Of a DNA stretch of 64,000 nucleotides, positions 11,427 to 22,449 are shown in pieces. Made by a program: the position numbers and the translations under genes. Origin of the DNA: Pyropia yezoensis (Eukaryota; Rhodophyta; Bangiophyceae; Bangiales; Bangiaceae); the NCBI GenBank assembly GCA_009829735.1, contig CM020619.1, forward strand, positions 18,481,816 through 18,545,815. Reading direction: 5' to 3'. The notes beneath the pieces are model-generated. The model searched no databases. It was not told where the DNA came from and saw nothing but the letters and a program-made list of their open reading frames with translations. Position 1 is the first letter of the stretch. Each line of letters begins with the position of its first letter.

Positions 11427-12126
11427 CGCCCCCGCCCGTGTGTCCGACGTGACCGCATCTGTGAAGGGGGGAGCGGGGTGGGGGGGGGGGGGTGTGGCGC
11501 GGGCAACGTATACCGTCCCCGGTCGCCTGTGCGCGACGCTGGTGTGTCGGGAAGGGAGGCGGTTGCGGCCCGGCCCTTGGGACGAGTCCGTGGTGGCCGC
11601 TGTCCGGGGTTGGGAGACGCTGCGGTGGGGGTGTCTGGGCGGCTCGGCGCGGGCACGTCTCCATGGCGTGAGGGGGGGGTGCGTGAATGGCGGGTGCGGC
11701 GACGACGGGCGCGCAGGCGGGCGCCGGGGGGTTGGAGGGGTGGCGCGCCGCCGCTCCGGGGTTGTGCGGCCTGGCCACCCGCCCGCGGCGCGCGGCGCTC
11801 GTGCGTGCACGCCAGGGTGCACCCCGCCAAACCCGCGCCGTGCCGCGCGCGGCACACCACGGCCGCCAGCGGGGCGGCGGGCGAGGACGCACTGGGTTGC
11901 GGCTGGCCGCCATGCTGCTGCGCAAGCGTCCACCCCCTACTGGGGGCGTACTTTACTAGAAGCTTCACTGGCGCTCCTGCCTAGAAGAGAAGACACACCA
12001 GACAATACATGATCAGGCCCACCACCGCACCCGCAGCGTCCTTGAAACGCTGCCAACGGCCATCCCAGACGCGCGCAGCCCGGCACCCTCAATCTCCCTT
12101 CCCCCCCCCCCCCCCCCCCCCCACTT
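11427..12126. other. convergent intergenic region with a C22 run
   Basis: This lies between the stop codons of two converging genes. No coding frame is supported. It ends in 22 consecutive C (12101-12122), four bases from the aldolase-like stop codon. Confidence 0.5.
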
Positions 12127-13677
12127 CTAAGGGGCGCCCGGCGATGGCGGCCGCGATGGCGGCCGCGACGGCGCGCGCGACGGCGCGCGCGACGTCGAGG
12201 CGGAGCGCGGGGTCAGCTCGTGGTCAGTGCGCTCGGCGCGGCTCTCGGTGAGGGCCTCAAAGATGGCCGCAGACTGCTTGCTCGGGTGGGGGCCGCGGTA
12301 GCACCCCCGCGCCGCATCGCAGTTGGCCTTGAGCAGCGCACCCACCATGCTCTTGGCCGCCTTGGCCGACGCCGACGCATGGGTCGGGTCGTTGGACCAC
12401 AGCGTCAGCGCCGACGCCTGGAGGACGCGGCCAAACGCAAAGGACATGGCCCACGGCGCGACGGGGGTGCCCGACTCGCGGGTCCCCACCTCGGCCGCCT
12501 TGTTGATCGCGTTGAGGTTGGTCGTCGCCTGCACCTCCGACTGGCCGCCGCTGAGGAAGACCACCCCGGGAACCGCCGCGGGGACCACACGCCGGAGCGT
12601 CCGGAGGGTGGCTTGCGCAATCGCCTCGGGGGTGACGGTGCGGAAATCGGGATGGTCCAGCCCCGGCAACACCATCTGCAGCTGCAGTAGCGTCCCTTCC
12701 AGCAGCACCCCGTGGCGCGCCAACGCACGGTACACGACGCTGAGAACCTCCTCCGCAACTGACGCCGACTGTTCCAGGCCGTGCGTGCCCGCAATGTACA
12801 CTTCCGGCTCAATGACCGGAACCAGCCGCCGCTGCTGGCAGGCGACTGCAAACTTGGCCAGCGTGTTGGCGTTCTCCTCCACCACCAGCGACGACGGGGT
12901 GCCGAGGTCAAAGTCAATGACCAGCAGGGAGCGCCACTTGGCAAATCGGATCCCCGCCGCGTAAGCCGCTGCCGCTCGAGCGTCGATACCATCCAGGCCT
13001 TCAGTCATCATTTCCCCATCCCCATAGGGATGGAGCCCACGGTCCAGCTTGACGCCCACAAGGATGCCCCGGGCGGTGAGCATCTCTACGAAACCAACAT
13101 CCGACGCCGTAGCCTGATGCACTGTTTCACTGAACATGACAATGCCCGACGCGTACTTCTCAAGGTCGGGTGCCGAGTAGAGCATTTCCCGGTAGGCGCG
13201 GCGCATCTCGACGGTGTTTTCCAAACCCACCCCTGCAAAGCGCTTGCCCAGCACCGCTACCGTCTCGTCGGCCGCCAGGATACCAGTCCCAGGCCGGGCC
13301 AGGCCGCTGGCTGTCTGCATTAGCTCAGCCTCCACTGACAGCTCCTCAAAGTAGACGCTCCCTTCGGTTTGTGCCTCCGACTCGACCGACGTGCCTCGGA
13401 CACACGACTTGCCGCGTCCAACCGTGCCGCGTGACGGCACTCGGGAGCGGCCGCGGCCGCGGGAAGAGTCACCGGCCGGGTCGCCCGCACCACCACCGCC
13501 ACTCGAGGGGGCAAACGATACCGCCGGCCCCGCAGCCGCCATGGACGAGGCCGCAGAATCAGCGCGACCGGCGGACACAAAGTGACCAGCAGTTAGAGCA
13601 GAGGTCAGGTGGCTTGCCCCCGACCGGCCGCGCAAAGCCTTGCCCGGAGACGTGTCGCGCTCCTGACTACGAGTCAT
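12127..13677 (-). CDS. class I fructose-bisphosphate aldolase homologue lacking the Schiff-base lysine
   Basis: This 516-residue protein has a full class I aldolase barrel at about residues 110-460, with a Ser/Gly/Arg-rich extension in front and a tail rich in Ser-Arg-Pro repeats behind. Active-site residues named by rabbit-muscle numbering are seen as Asp33 (D137, GILAAD), Lys107 (K210, GVKLDRG), Lys146 and Arg148 (K247, R249, FAKWR), Glu187 (E290, PVIEPE), Ser271 (S376, FLSGGQSE) and Arg303 (R417). The catalytic Lys229 lies in LLKPNMV in true enzymes; here the motif is LLQLQMV, and codon 12684-12682 is CAG (Gln332). The C-terminal Tyr of classical aldolases is also gone. Class I aldolases need that lysine for the covalent intermediate, so the protein is probably not a normal aldolase. 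A binding, scaffolding or regulatory role is possible. The N-terminal extension could be an organelle presequence. There is no frameshift or internal stop, so the gene seems maintained. Confidence 0.9.
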   Translation of the reverse strand: MTRSQERDTSPGKALRGRSGASHLTSALTAGHFVSAGRADSAASSMAAAGPAVSFAPSSGGGGAGDPAGDSSRGRGRSRVPSRGTVGRGKSCVRGTSVESEAQTEGSVYFEELSVEAELMQTASGLARPGTGILAADETVAVLGKRFAGVGLENTVEMRRAYREMLYSAPDLEKYASGIVMFSETVHQATASDVGFVEMLTARGILVGVKLDRGLHPYGDGEMMTEGLDGIDARAAAAYAAGIRFAKWRSLLVIDFDLGTPSSLVVEENANTLAKFAVACQQRRLVPVIEPEVYIAGTHGLEQSASVAEEVLSVVYRALARHGVLLEGTLLQLQMVLPGLDHPDFRTVTPEAIAQATLRTLRRVVPAAVPGVVFLSGGQSEVQATTNLNAINKAAEVGTRESGTPVAPWAMSFAFGRVLQASALTLWSNDPTHASASAKAAKSMVGALLKANCDAARGCYRGPHPSKQSAAIFEALTESRAERTDHELTPRSASTSRAPSRAPSRPPSRPPSPGAP

Positions 13678-16234
13678 GGCGCCTCAGGCGCAGCACAACG
13701 CGTGCGGCAGCTGCGTCCGCAACGGGCAAGAACCCCCAGCGGCTGCGACTCTCGACGGCCACGGCACGCGTCACCCAACCGTCGCACGACCACCCGTACC
13801 GCAGCGCCTGGTCAGCGACGTGACGCCGACGAAGCACAGTAGTGACGCGGCCGGACTGTGAACACACGCCACCACGCGACCAGTTCATATCTAGCGGACG
13901 CGGGCGCTGCCGTCGCCCTCCTCAAGGAGCCACCAGCAACTCCGGTGCCCACGTGCAGCACCCACATCCGCCACGCCCAGCAGCCCGCTGCATCGCGTGC
14001 AATAAGGTGCAATACGGACGGGCAGTGGTGGAGAGCCCGTGCGGCCGACGGCTGACAGAACGGGGAGTTCAGCACCGCTGCGGTGGCGACAGGGACCCCG
14101 CAGGCGCCAGCACCAGCATCAAACGGCAAGACACGCTCCCGCATACGCAATACTAGTGCGGCCGTCCTGGTGGTGACCTCCCCCGCTCGCCCTCCCGACT
14201 CTCAGGCATGCCAGGCAAGGATCCGAGGCGACGGCAGCACACGCTCACCCCCACGGTGAGCCGCGTGGCGATACCAGCGTCAATGCTGACAAATGCACGG
14301 TCTTGCTGCCTCCTCGAAAACCCCCGTTCGATTCATGGATCATCTCCGCGGCTTGCGATGGGGCAGGTCGGCCGTTTGATGCTCACCTCACACTCGTGTT
14401 CCAACTCATGGCTGCAACGTGTTCTTCAGGAACAGACTCAGAAATCGTACGGGAAGTGACTGAATCTCTGTGGGTCTTGCCAAAGTACTGTAGTTCGATT
14501 ATGTAACGTGCGAAGCATGGATGGCAGCAATAAAATGCATAAAATATATATTAGATTAATTAATTAAACGATAAATTGTTCTATTGATTTATTCATCTGC
14601 CCTTTGTGCCTCATGAATTAATTAAACCAGATGCAGGTGTAGCCACTTACACGTGGTCCCACCAGGACTGATTGTAAGCCCCACTCGCGTGATGTCGGCG
14701 CTGCGTAAGTTCTTCAGCGCATGTGACCTTCCGGGTGCGGTAGTGTACTTGACTGAGGCGGGGCCGTGCGGGCGGCTACGAGGAGCTAAGCGGCGGCTGG
14801 CAGGAGCGATACCAGCCCTGCGAAGGGTAACAGCCGGAAGAGGAGGGAGCGCAAGCGCTGGATCGGCAGCCAGGCCACCGGCAGCAGCAGGCTCCAGGGC
14901 ATCACCCGTTGTTCCAACATCCACAATGGCGAAGGTGCCAGCTGGGCTTCCGGGACGACGTAAAGGGGGTGACTCAACCTCATTACCCGCACCTCCACTC
15001 GCAGTGAGGCGCTCGGATGAGTTGGGGGGGAGCATGATGCACAATAGTGGTGGGAAGGGGTCCTTGGCAAGAGGGGGGGGGGGTGGTGGCGGGGGGAGGG
15101 AGGAGGGGCGACGCGCGCGTCGCTCGCGGTGCCGTGCGTGTGAGAGGGCGGGAAGCTGCTCGATTGTCCCCTGCATTTGTGCGGAGAACGTCGCCATTGT
15201 GCGCGGTCGGCGCCGAGGAACCAGACATTGATAGGTCCATCTGGAATGAAGTGTATGATCAATGGGAGCCCCCCCCCGGTCTCAAGGGGGGCTAATAGCG
15301 AAGCTCTCCGCAAGTCCAGGGACTGAGAGATTTTGGGGAATGGCACTACACTCGCGCCCGCTGGCACAGGTAGCGGCCGCGCCGCCACCTCCTGCCGCCA
15401 CCGCCGCCACACCATCACCGCCGCCACCACGGTCGCCGCGGCCGCCCTAGACCCCGGTGGCGGAGGTGGGGACATGGATGCCGAGCGCGGCCGCCCTCCC
15501 TCGGCAAGCCGCGCCTGCGCCTCGCAGAGCGGAGGCGAGTGGCCGCTGTCAGGGGTAAAGCGGCAGCTGGCGGCAGGGGGCGCTCCTGCCCCTCGGAGGG
15601 GGGGGGGGGAGCGGCTGCCCACCGTACATACCTCGTCGCGCGGCGGGGAGCCCTACCGAGCCTCCCTTTCTGTTTGTTGTCTCCTAAAGGAAGTGACCGC
15701 CACCTGGGCGTTACGATCGACGACCATCTGATTGTGTTTCTGGCCGCTCAAGCGTCGCAACACCACGGTGCCGCCTCGAAGGTCAGGTTCGACACGGGGT
15801 CGGGCGCCTGGTGGGCGGGAAGGGCGGCCGCCGCGGCGGCACTGCAGACGGCAGCTCGCCCGCCGCCACCCGCACCCCCACCACCGGATCTCCATGCGGC
15901 GGTCAGGGCGGACAGCCGCAAACCGGTGGCCGCTTGCCGCCCGGCAGATGTTGACCCCCCTCACGACCGCAGCCGCCCCCTTCAGCAGCGACCTCCCGCC
16001 CCCGCCGCCCACAAAAATCCCCCCTGGCGGCAACCGACCCCCTCCCAGACAGCGGCCGCAACCCCCCCGCTCCCGACCACCAGCGGCCGCCTCGTCCGTC
16101 GCCACAGCCACCCCTTCCCCGGCAGAGCCGGCAACCAGACGCTCCCAGCCGACCGCAGCCTTCGCCCCGCCTCAGGCACCACCTGCCCCCAATCCATAGC
16201 CGACAACGCCCCCCCCCCCCCCAGCAGCGGTCAC
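13678..16234. other. gene-poor stretch with an AT-rich island
   Basis: No protein family is recognisable. An AT-rich island at about 14520-14640, with repeated TTAATTAATTAA-type sequence near 14555 and 14615, stands out from the GC-rich surroundings. From 15880 to 16230 there are degenerate CCGCAGCCGCC-type repeats and C runs; similar sequence resumes on the far side of the transposon nest at 34760. Confidence 0.45.
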
Positions 16235-16698
16235 TAAAGGTCTATTCCATGTAGCTAAAGGTCTATTTCATATAGCTAGTCACTTGAGAAAAGAGTTTTC
16301 ATTCATGCGCTTCTGGTCGGCTACGGCTCAAAAAAGCACGGAGGGTCCTCCCGTCCATGTGGGGCGGACCGGACATGCCCGTCTTGCCCGAATGCCGATC
16401 GAGATCAAAATGGCGGGTTTTGTGTGTGCACGAACGGGGGTTACATGCCGACCCATTCCTCACCGTAGTAGGATTGACACAGTGCGCGCTGCGCCAACTT
16501 CGTAATCCCGCCGCATCTGAGGACACAGTCGCAGCCGATCATAATCCCGTCGTCGCGGCCAAGGCGTAGGCGATTGCAGTGCGTGTCGCCATTGCCTTGG
16601 CCGCAAGACAACAGCCCCCCCGCCTCGTACGGAGACCTTCCGGGGACCAATTTTACGTCCACCGACAGCTCCTCCGGATGAAGGCGGTCGCCTGCTCC

Positions 16699-17253
16699 TC
16701 ATAAAAAAAACAAAAAACGCGCACACTCAGTACCCAGGTTACATCTCCATACTACGCGAGTCGCTCCCCTCCCCTGCCCGCTCTCGTCCAACGCACTCCC
16801 TGCACTCTCTCCCTCCACCTCGCTCTCGCCCCCCTCGTACTCCTCGCTTCCCTCACCCTCCTCCTCCTCCTCACCGACTCCGTCGTCGGCGCCTGCTTCT
16901 CCTCCGTCTCTATCCCCCCCCTCAACCTCCAGCTGCTCTGCATCAAAAGCAGCTGCCACTTGGTCGCTAATCTCCCCGAGACGCCGATACGAGTGCGTCC
17001 GGCCGGCCGCGCGCTCCCCCTCAAGAAATCGACTCACGTTGTCCACCAGGACAGCCGTCTCCTTCGTCAGTCTGTAGAAAGCGCGACGCCGACGCGAGGG
17101 GCCACCACCAGAAGCAATCTGGCGCGAGGGCGACATAGTGGCAAGCCGAGCCTGAGCACGCACGGGGCGTTGGGGGGAGGGAGGTGGTAGGGGAGAGTGC
17201 CAGGTGCAACGGCGGTGCAAACAGGGACGGGTTGGGGTGAAGGGAAGAGGCAT
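16699..17253 (-). pseudogene. possible transposase N-terminal fragment in the outer element
   Basis: This 184-residue frame includes SRRRRAFYRLTKETAVLVDN followed by a helical stretch that looks like the DNA-binding head of a Tc1/mariner-type transposase. After about residue 125 it turns into Glu/Gly-rich low complexity, and no DDE/D catalytic region follows. Its place inside an element with TA duplications supports the reading. An unrelated short host-like protein cannot be excluded. Confidence 0.35.
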
Positions 17254-17562
17254 GTCTGGCGGCGCTTCAGCCTGACATTGTTCAGTCCAAGTTACTTGTT
17301 TTTATGTAATTGTACTTCTAAGGTAGCCCCCGTATCCGATTCTTACGTCTGATCGGCAGTCAGGAACAACAACCTCTGTTCTTCTCTGTCACGGCGAGGA
17401 AGCAATATAGCGTGGAATAGGGGAGAAAAAGCTCGTCCTGGACCTCTAGTGTACTAAAGCACAATGCACTGCGTAGAAGAAGCTCAAAAGTGAGAAAAAC
17501 GGAGGAGTTGCCGATTTTTACGAAAGAGTCACACCGCTGTCCGGCTACAAACAGAGTGATAT

Positions 17563-18223
17563 GTGGCGGCTTACTTTAGAATCCTCATTCTAATTGAGAT
17601 GGGCCGAACGGAGATAGCCCCGTTCAAAGATTGTGCGCTCGAAAGTCGCCCGGATCGGCCCCTGCCCGATACTGTAAAACTGGCATGACAGCCCCTTCTA
17701 TCGCACTCATGGGGCGCGTGGAGTGAACTGGTGGAGCTGTCGATGGCCAGGTGATCGACGCTAAGGCGCATCAACTGCAAGAGAGGTGGCAGCAGAGCAT
17801 GTGGCGGACAGGCTATGTAGCGCGGTCCACTGCATGGAGGCGTCCACAGTGTCCGCAGCGACGCGGTTGGCTATCCCTGTGAAGCACTTTATTCGCTCTT
17901 TTAAAGTGGGTGAGGAGGAGGGCGTGCCGTAGCCTGGCAGGCGTTGCTGATGCGCCCCTGGATGGACCATTTGATTGGCCACTTAAGATGTAGCCCATCT
18001 ATGTGAGCTACCACTCCTCTAAAGTAACCGCACTTTTTCTCATCACGGCTAAAGTAGGCAACATTTGCAAATTACACTAATCCCGCTCTATCTCTGTCAA
18101 TTTTTGACAATTGGAGACGAAAGCGTGTGCATTCGACAGCTCTCGATGAGGCGGATCTGGTGGTGGTGCCAGCTCAAAAAGTTCCGGGTCAAAAACAATG
18201 AGGTTTCTAAAGTAAGCCGCCAC
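17563..18223. mobile_element. nested MITE with 27-bp inverted ends
   Basis: Bases 17563-17589 and 18197-18223 are inverted copies matching at 26 of 27 positions, starting GTGGCGGCTTACTTTAGAA. Related TAAAGTA motifs near 18018 and 18049 look like subterminal repeats. There is no coding capacity. The copia retrotransposon inserted at the outermost bases of the right arm, using GCCAC as its target. Confidence 0.7.
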
Positions 18224-18797
18224 TGTGGCAGTATTGGCAGAAATCGTATCAGACTCACGGCCTGCTACCGACCGCGGATCTGTGTAGATGGGGCAGCCGA
18301 CGTCCGTGCACGCCCCAGACACAGCAATCCAAGAGTCCTTCTTCTTCGTCGTTCGATGTCTCCCCCCTCGCAATCGTCCCCTCGGCGCGCTGTGCCCGCC
18401 CTCATGTAGAGCCGGCGCAGCCCCCCACGCCAGGGCACGCACATGGGCCCGCACGGGCACCCCCCCCCCACGCATGGCCCCTTCAGGCATGCGGGCGCGC
18501 ACACACACTCACGGGCCAAGCCCCCCCCTCGTGCACGCACAAAAAACGCAGGTGCGCGCACGCAACGGGCCTGGGATACGCACGGGCGACACCCTCCACA
18601 CACGTCGACGACAGGCCAGCAGGGGCACGGCCAGCGCACCGTCGACGCAAGGAATCTCGCCCCGGATGCGCCAATCAGCCATCCCCGCAGGATATGCAAT
18701 CACCGACGTCGTGCAATCTCGGCCAACCATTGGCCATCATCGGACAGCGCATAGCCGCGGCCGTAAGCACACTGCAGCTATGTTGGAATCAGCCACA
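18224..18797 (-). repeat. copia 3' LTR
   Basis: The left copy of the 574-bp LTR, which is 3' relative to the element. It is preceded in element orientation by a polypurine tract. A long plus-strand frame inside it is an LTR artefact. Confidence 0.93.
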
Positions 18798-18811
18798 CTC
18801 CCCCCTTTCCT
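18798..18811 (-). other. copia polypurine tract
   Basis: On the minus strand this reads AGGAAAGGGGGGAG directly before the 3' LTR, the expected priming site for plus-strand DNA synthesis. It overlaps the final bases of the pol stop codon. Confidence 0.8.
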
Positions 18812-19668
18812 ACTCAGAGGGCTTGAGGGCCGCGGCAGCACGGATGATCCACTGCTCCACCGGGTTGTTGTCCTCGCCAGTACTCATGATGCGCTCGAGC
18901 GCAGTGCGGTGGTGTGGTTTCGTCAGCCCGTCCGCGGCGTTGTGCTCGGACTTGAGCAGGCCGACGTTGGAAATCTCTTGGTTGTTGTACGCCTCTCGAG
19001 CCGCCGCCACATCAATCATAAGTCGCTTCTCCGTCGGATGCGACGCGCGCGTGATGACGTCAAACAGCTGCTTGGAGTCCGTCAGCATTATGAGCGGGAC
19101 ATGCTGGTGGTAGATACGCTCCAAGTCGTGCTTGATGATGAACGCCTCGTCAAATGCGTTGGCAAACGCGTACACCTCGCCGGCCATGATGGAGCGCACC
19201 ACTCGGCGTGACTTCTTGCTCGAGTAGGACAGCACGTGACAGGCGCCGCGGTCGTCGCACAGCAAGATAATGTAGCCCAGCTGGGAAGACCCGTCATAGT
19301 TGGACGCAAATGACGCATCGGCGTACACCTTGAGCCGCAGCGATCTACGTCGGAGGGGGCGGTAAATCAGCGCCCAATCGCTGGTACTCTTAGCTCGCTT
19401 GATGGCCTTATTGAGATCTCGGATATGCCGCTTACAGTACGACTTGGGGGTAGCCTGGGCCGCGCGGTTGATCGCGCAGCACAAGTCCGGCCGGGTGCGC
19501 GAGAGCCAAGCGACAGCGGCACGCACGGACGCAAACTCCTCGTACGTCGCTGACAGATTCATGGGGTTCAGGGCGGCGATGTAGCTCGTCTGCGTCAGCT
19601 CGATGCACCAATCAGGGCCACGGGTGGAGGCGATGGTGACGCCGAGAAACTCGAAGTTGTTCCACTGC
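18810..19668 (-). pseudogene. pol: copia pol, C-terminal part (end of RT and RNase H)
   Basis: This is the downstream half of the pol gene cut by the chromovirus. It carries the connection region and a copia-type RNase H with KVYADASFAS (first catalytic Asp), SIMAGEVYAFANA (Glu), LIMLTDSKQLFDVI (Asp) and SEHNAADGLTKP near the end. It stops with TAG at 18812-18810. Codons are continuous from the insertion point at 19668. Removing the inserted element and one CGAGG copy puts this segment in the same frame as 29605-32027, so pol was uninterrupted at this point when the chromovirus landed. Confidence 0.9.
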
Positions 19669-19673
19669 CGAGG

Positions 19674-20037
19674 TGTAGCAATATGGTTGGCCGTATTGTA
19701 ACCCTAATATTAGGGGGGGCTACTTCTAACCCTTAACTTTCAATTTGATAGTTCGTACTGGTCACGGTATCTGTAAGTTACGTATGACCAGAGGGACTTG
19801 CATCTTGGGGTGGAGGGTAGTTAGTAGTGTCTCCGAGGGTTTATAACGTGGGGGCCGGCGGCGAATCCACCGCCGGCCATGGTAGAACAACAAACCCCTC
19901 CCATTTGGGCTCCCATCTTGGTCCCGTGGCTTGCGCTCCAAGGACAGCAACCTTGGCCTCCCGGTGACGTTGGTGCCGATCCCCCTTGGTGAGTGTTCCC
20001 TGAGAGTGGACGTGCGACGGATCCCTATTGTGCTACA
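19674..20037 (+). repeat. chromovirus 5' LTR (364 bp)
   Basis: Starts TGTAGCAATATGG and ends CTATTGTGCTACA, giving the standard TG...CA ends. It matches the 3' LTR throughout except for two more G in the run near 19716. Confidence 0.95.
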
Positions 20038-20038
20038 T

Positions 20039-20056
20039 TGGTGGAGCAGCAGGGGA
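20039..20056 (+). other. probable primer-binding site
   Basis: TGGTGGAGCAGCAGGG begins one base after the LTR, with the TGG that pairs with a tRNA CCA end. The tRNA was not identified. Confidence 0.5.
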
Positions 20057-20262
20057 CGGGTTTCCGTCACCCTTGTGGTGACGCCGTCTTCGGCCCTGGC
20101 ACACGGATAGGGATCCGGTCCTTTTCTTGTACTCGTGGTGTTGCGACCTGATCGATTGTGTTGAGTTTTTACCTCTGCCTGTGATCTACTGTTACTCTCC
20201 CCAATCTACCCCCTCGCTCTCTTATTCGTGGTGATTGTTACGTCGGTTGACTGATTGTGACT

Positions 20263-22446
20263 ATGTCTACCCAAGAGACGGGGAACGTTCAAGATGACGG
20301 ATCGGCGTCGACGCCGACCCCGGAGGTGACTACGGGAACCGAGATCGGGAACCCGATCGACAACATTGAGACGCCAATGCTCTCAGGTGCCGGATCGACG
20401 TTTGGCACGGCTCGGACGGCAGGAGGCGGGGGCCCGCCTCAACTGTCGTCGACCGACCTCACTCCGCCGCCTCCTTCACCAGGGGATTCCCTGATGGCAT
20501 CATTGGCCCGCATCGAGGCCCGGTTTTCCGGACTCGACGCTCGCCAGGAGCGGACGGAGGACGCGATGGCAGTGTTGATGTCAACACGCCACACGACGGG
20601 ACCCCGTCGTGTTCCTCCCACACCAGTACGGTTCGAACCGGCCGGACTACTTTCGGAGTCCACCAGGGTCAACCCCGGTGTTGCTACTCCTGGACAACCC
20701 CCGGACACAATGGGGTATGGATCCGACTCGTCGGCAGAGTTGGAACGGAGCCACACGGAGCGATACGCTCGGAGCACCCGAAGCGGACTCCGCGGACACG
20801 ACCCGGCGGATACTTACGCCGGTGGAGAGTCGGATATTGGCGGAGGGGGTACCCTCTCACAGTATCCCCACGACGAAGGAGACCAGGCAACTCGGGTTCC
20901 CGAAGTGCCGACGCCTGAAGTACCATCTTCAGTGGTGGAAGCTATGACCGCGCAGGTAACTGCGAGCCTACTGAAGCGGATGGAGTCCGATGAGTTTGCT
21001 CATCAACTGGCTAAGCGACTGGATATCCAGGACGCTGACGCGGAGATCGTCAACGAAGTCTTCAGGTCGGTACTGACTCCCGAACGTTATCGTTTGGAAG
21101 ACCGATCTACCACCGTATCGGAATCGATGCGTAATACGTCGCACCGAGCGATCCGCTCTATGCAGACCCTTATGAAGGGAGTCCCTATGTTCGGAGGGCC
21201 GAACGGACGTCCGTTGGCAGTCATCGGCTTCTTGACTAGCTTCAAGGCAGCCGCAGACAAGGCGCTCGTCAACGAGGGGCTGGCCCTGGAGATCCTCCCT
21301 TTCTTTGTTGATGAACGGGTGCGAGGCATTCTTCGCCAGGCATCCCCGATGCCGGGAATGAGGGTCGCGGCCACCCCCATGGATTACCGTGGGATTCTCA
21401 AGGAGCTGCTGAGCAGCTACCTCAGCGAGGACAAGTGCGAGGACCACTACCGGGCCCTGCGCACTGCCACCGCCCAGAGCTGGGAGGATGAGGAGATGTT
21501 TGGACGCCGGATCCAAGAGCTCGACTACGAGCTGGGGAAGCTCCTCGGAGAAGGGGAGCTACGGGCCATCCTGTTCGCAGGAGTACCCCACTACGTGCGG
21601 ATATCCGCTCGGGGAGCCAATACGGCCCGGACGAACTTCAGTCGACTGATGCATATGTGCAAGTCCCTAGGGGACGCCTACCGGGTTCTACACCCGGAGT
21701 GTGCCTTGGCCCCAAAGCCCAAGGGTGAGGGGAGCAAGCTCAATCTTACCCCGGTACCGAGGCAAGAGAAGGTGAAACGTAAGGCCGCACCAGTACTGGT
21801 GGCGACCGAACAGACCCCTACGGGCGAGGATGAACCTCTAGTTGACCAACAGGGCCACCTGTTGCTACCGGCGACGCCGGTGATTGATGAGCACGGTACG
21901 GTAGCGTACATCGCCCCGGCCGGGACCCAGTTCCAGGTCAACGAGGGAGCGGGACGGCGCGTCCCGTATGTGCGGACGACGGGGTATGCCCCGGTTACGG
22001 GTAACCCCCACCAGCCCCTGCCTACATGGGCAGTACGTACGGAGGCACCTCCGCAGATTGCGGGCCGACCCAACCGGTGTGGGGAGTCCATGTTCCGGTT
22101 GACCCAAGGACCCAAGGCCTACCAGGGAGCAGGCACTCGGGCGCCCGAAGGAGGCAACCGCAGCTACGGGGCTACCCCGATGCGAACTCAAGGAGGGACC
22201 GGCACGTCCGGATGTATGTTGTGTGGGGATCCCCAGCACTGGGTGTCTTCCTGCCCACTCATCCCCGAGGAGTCTCGGCGGGCAGCGGCGCACCGCAAGG
22301 CATCCACCGGGGTGTATTCCGCCAGAGCACCCGGACCCGCACCGGGTAGGCAGCCAGCTCCAGGTGGAGTACTGGCCGTCGAGGAGGCACCCGCTCATCC
22401 GGATGTCCCGGCGGACAGCACCCTACCAAGGGCGGAAAACGAGTAA
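20263..22446 (+). CDS. gag: chromovirus Gag
   Basis: This 727-residue nucleocapsid precursor starts at ATG 20263. A low-complexity Thr/Pro/Gly N-terminal part is followed by a helical capsid-like domain at about residues 220-490, with sequence such as VIGFLTSFKAAADKALVNEG and YLSEDKCEDHYRALR. A single CCHC zinc knuckle, CMLCGDPQHWVSSC, lies near residue 650. The protein packages element RNA into virus-like particles in the cytoplasm. The frame is fully open and ends in TAA, and pol follows in another frame. Confidence 0.9.
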   Translation: MSTQETGNVQDDGSASTPTPEVTTGTEIGNPIDNIETPMLSGAGSTFGTARTAGGGGPPQLSSTDLTPPPPSPGDSLMASLARIEARFSGLDARQERTEDAMAVLMSTRHTTGPRRVPPTPVRFEPAGLLSESTRVNPGVATPGQPPDTMGYGSDSSAELERSHTERYARSTRSGLRGHDPADTYAGGESDIGGGGTLSQYPHDEGDQATRVPEVPTPEVPSSVVEAMTAQVTASLLKRMESDEFAHQLAKRLDIQDADAEIVNEVFRSVLTPERYRLEDRSTTVSESMRNTSHRAIRSMQTLMKGVPMFGGPNGRPLAVIGFLTSFKAAADKALVNEGLALEILPFFVDERVRGILRQASPMPGMRVAATPMDYRGILKELLSSYLSEDKCEDHYRALRTATAQSWEDEEMFGRRIQELDYELGKLLGEGELRAILFAGVPHYVRISARGANTARTNFSRLMHMCKSLGDAYRVLHPECALAPKPKGEGSKLNLTPVPRQEKVKRKAAPVLVATEQTPTGEDEPLVDQQGHLLLPATPVIDEHGTVAYIAPAGTQFQVNEGAGRRVPYVRTTGYAPVTGNPHQPLPTWAVRTEAPPQIAGRPNRCGESMFRLTQGPKAYQGAGTRAPEGGNRSYGATPMRTQGGTGTSGCMLCGDPQHWVSSCPLIPEESRRAAAHRKASTGVYSARAPGPAPGRQPAPGGVLAVEEAPAHPDVPADSTLPRAENE

Positions 22447-22449
22447 GAG

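Noticed and set aside
18288..19211. 307-aa plus-strand frame across 18288-19211 and its near copy at 34062-34643
   Set aside because: It runs through the copia LTR and antisense to RNase H; the repeated part is LTR sequence, not a gene.
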